From Impatiens glandulifera (Eukaryota; Streptophyta; Magnoliopsida; Ericales; Balsaminaceae): a stretch of DNA of 64,000 nt. This document shows, piece by piece, positions 59,546 to 64,000 of the stretch. Position 1 is the stretch's first letter. Each line of letters opens with the position of its first letter. Where the stretch lies: NCBI RefSeq assembly GCF_907164915.1, contig NC_061864.1, forward strand, positions 3,026,389-3,090,388. Reading direction: 5' to 3'. A program made the position numbers and the translations under genes. Under the pieces are notes generated by a model. It did no database searches. It saw only the letters and a program-made list of their open reading frames with translations, and was not told the DNA's origin.

Positions 59546-60791
59546 TTTTAGAACATTTAACCTTATCCCAACTAACTATATGACAAAACGTTGAGTTAGA
59601 AGATTTCTACAAAAAATTATACATTATTTTTTCAATTTTCACCGTCACAGTCTTATGAAGAGTTAATAAAAATATCATATATGTGGTAATAAATAACAAC
59701 ACACTTTTAATGAAAATGAGGCGAACTCATTAATATTATTTTATTTTTAATCTAAATAGTTAAAAGTTTTATATTTAGTATAACTATATAATAATATATT
59801 TTAAATTTACCATACATTATAATTCAAATTTAAAAAGTTTTAATTAAGAAAATAAATGTCTTTTAAATTTAATTATCAATAATAATATCATTAATTAAAA
59901 TGAAGTTAATGAGATAACTTAGTTCAGAAAATAAATTTAAAATTAAATTAAATTACGGTTCTAGTCATTCCCATTGTGGTCTCCCTGTCTCGATCCTCTC
60001 TCTTGACCATAGAAACGCGGAAATGAAATCACAGAAAAGTCACACAATTATTACCACAATTCACAAAATATGCCATTCCACTAACATCAAAATTAATATT
60101 CTTGTTTATTATTTCAAATTCAGAGATTGTTCGTATTTTTAAATTTAACAAAATTAAACATTAATTTATTTACTTATTTATTAATCATATCATTTAATTA
60201 TTATTAAAATATCATTAAATATTAACATGAGAAATGATGGGATTTTTTTTTAAAAACTATAATGGAAAAGGGATGTAATGCATTCTGATTGGAAAAAATA
60301 ATCATTCTCTCTCCTAACCTCTCTCATCGTGATTTCATTTTTTCTCTAATTCTCTTTTTCAATTTTCTCTCTCTATCATTAATATATTTTAATTTTTTTT
60401 AATTAAAAAAACACATATTTTCATAATTGACTTTAACATTAAAATTTATTTAAATAAATGTTCTAAGTACTCCAATCAAAATTTCTATTTATAAATTAAA
60501 TAAATTTATCATTATTATTAACATGTTATTTTAATCTGAAGATATAATAAATCAATTATATGGTCATACTAGATGTACTAAAAATTATATAAATTCGATT
60601 TCAAAGTTAAAATGGAATCGATAATACAAACCACTAAATTTTAAAAAATTGGTGATATGGGTCGTGAATGACGTGCTGATGATTTGAATATGAGAAAAAG
60701 TAGAATAAATAAATAAATAAATTAATTAGCTTAGTCGTTGTCAGAGTAGTATTAAAAATAAATAATAATTTATGTTTGTTTTGGTAGTTGC
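59546..60791. other. intergenic region upstream of the NADP-malic enzyme gene
   Basis: AT-rich, no supported gene. The last few hundred bases form the promoter region of the plus-strand gene. Confidence 0.5.
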
Positions 60792-60798
60792 TATAAAA
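60792..60798 (+). promoter_or_regulatory. TATA box of the NADP-malic enzyme gene
   Basis: TATAAAA predicts transcription start near 60820-60830, about 105 bp before the ATG at 60933. This placement argues against using the in-frame ATG at 60816. Confidence 0.55.
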
Positions 60799-60932
60799 GG
60801 CGGGCGTCTGTCTTGATGGTATTCATCCCAAACACAATTAACGACTCTTATTATTATTATAGTTCTTCTTGTGATTCTCTGCATTCCCCCCACCCACCAG
60901 AGTTAATTTTATTTTCAGAAACCCAGATTCAA

Positions 60933-64000
<3,068 letters not shown>

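Overview
This window is nuclear DNA from a flowering plant, most likely a eudicot. It has AT-rich intergenic sequence, short introns that are almost all GT-AG, plant-specific gene families (DREB-type ERF, DUF1677, SAWADEE), plant Copia retrotransposons and several MITE-like elements. The accessory ORFs of the inner retrotransposon remind me of retroelement-linked hypothetical proteins from Lamiales/asterids. That is recollection only, so the lineage is a weak guess.

Layout. 1-9.9 kb is gene-poor: a LINE relic (1.9-3.0 kb), a Tourist-like MITE (8.0 kb) and a long (TA)n tract. 9.94-10.69 kb is an intronless AP2/ERF factor (+). 11-16.7 kb is repeat-rich and gene-free. On the minus strand follow a 7-exon YebC/TACO1-family gene (16.77-18.21 kb), a tRNA-Phe(GAA) (18.58-18.66 kb), an 18-exon NUP85 nucleoporin gene (19.39-24.43 kb), an intronless DUF1677 gene (26.68-27.20 kb) and a 9-exon SAWADEE/homeodomain-like SHH gene (28.61-30.60 kb). 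Between NUP85 and DUF1677 lies a degenerate plastid-type trnG-GCC copy followed by a diverged ~110-bp tandem repeat. At 31.6-32.4 kb is a Mutator-like element with a perfect 9-bp target duplication and inverted telomere-like repeats inside it.

37.9-57.0 kb is a nested retrotransposon block. The outer element is a decayed Tnt1/Tork-like Copia (LTRs of about 435 bp, several stops and frameshifts). A 13.9-kb inner Copia element inserted into its RNase H region, with a 5-bp target duplication and two 1331-bp LTRs that look identical, so the inner insertion is recent. The inner element carries gag, pol with one in-frame TGA, and then, between pol and the 3' LTR, three additional same-strand ORFs (237, 235 and 953 codons). 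These look like diverged copies of one another, each with its own TATA-like box. This is the most unusual feature of the window.

57.9-59.5 kb is another LINE relic of the same family as those at 1.9 and 12.4 kb, split by a hAT-like MITE with a perfect 8-bp target duplication. The window ends inside a cytosolic-type NADP-malic enzyme gene on the plus strand (from 60.93 kb; 16 exons visible, 3' end missing).

The host genes are unrelated housekeeping and regulatory genes: organellar translation, nuclear pore, chromatin/RdDM, C4-acid metabolism and transcription. They form no operon or cluster. Exon boundaries were worked out by hand from splice signals and reading-frame continuity. For YebC/TACO1, NUP85 and SHH the joined exons add up to a whole number of codons.
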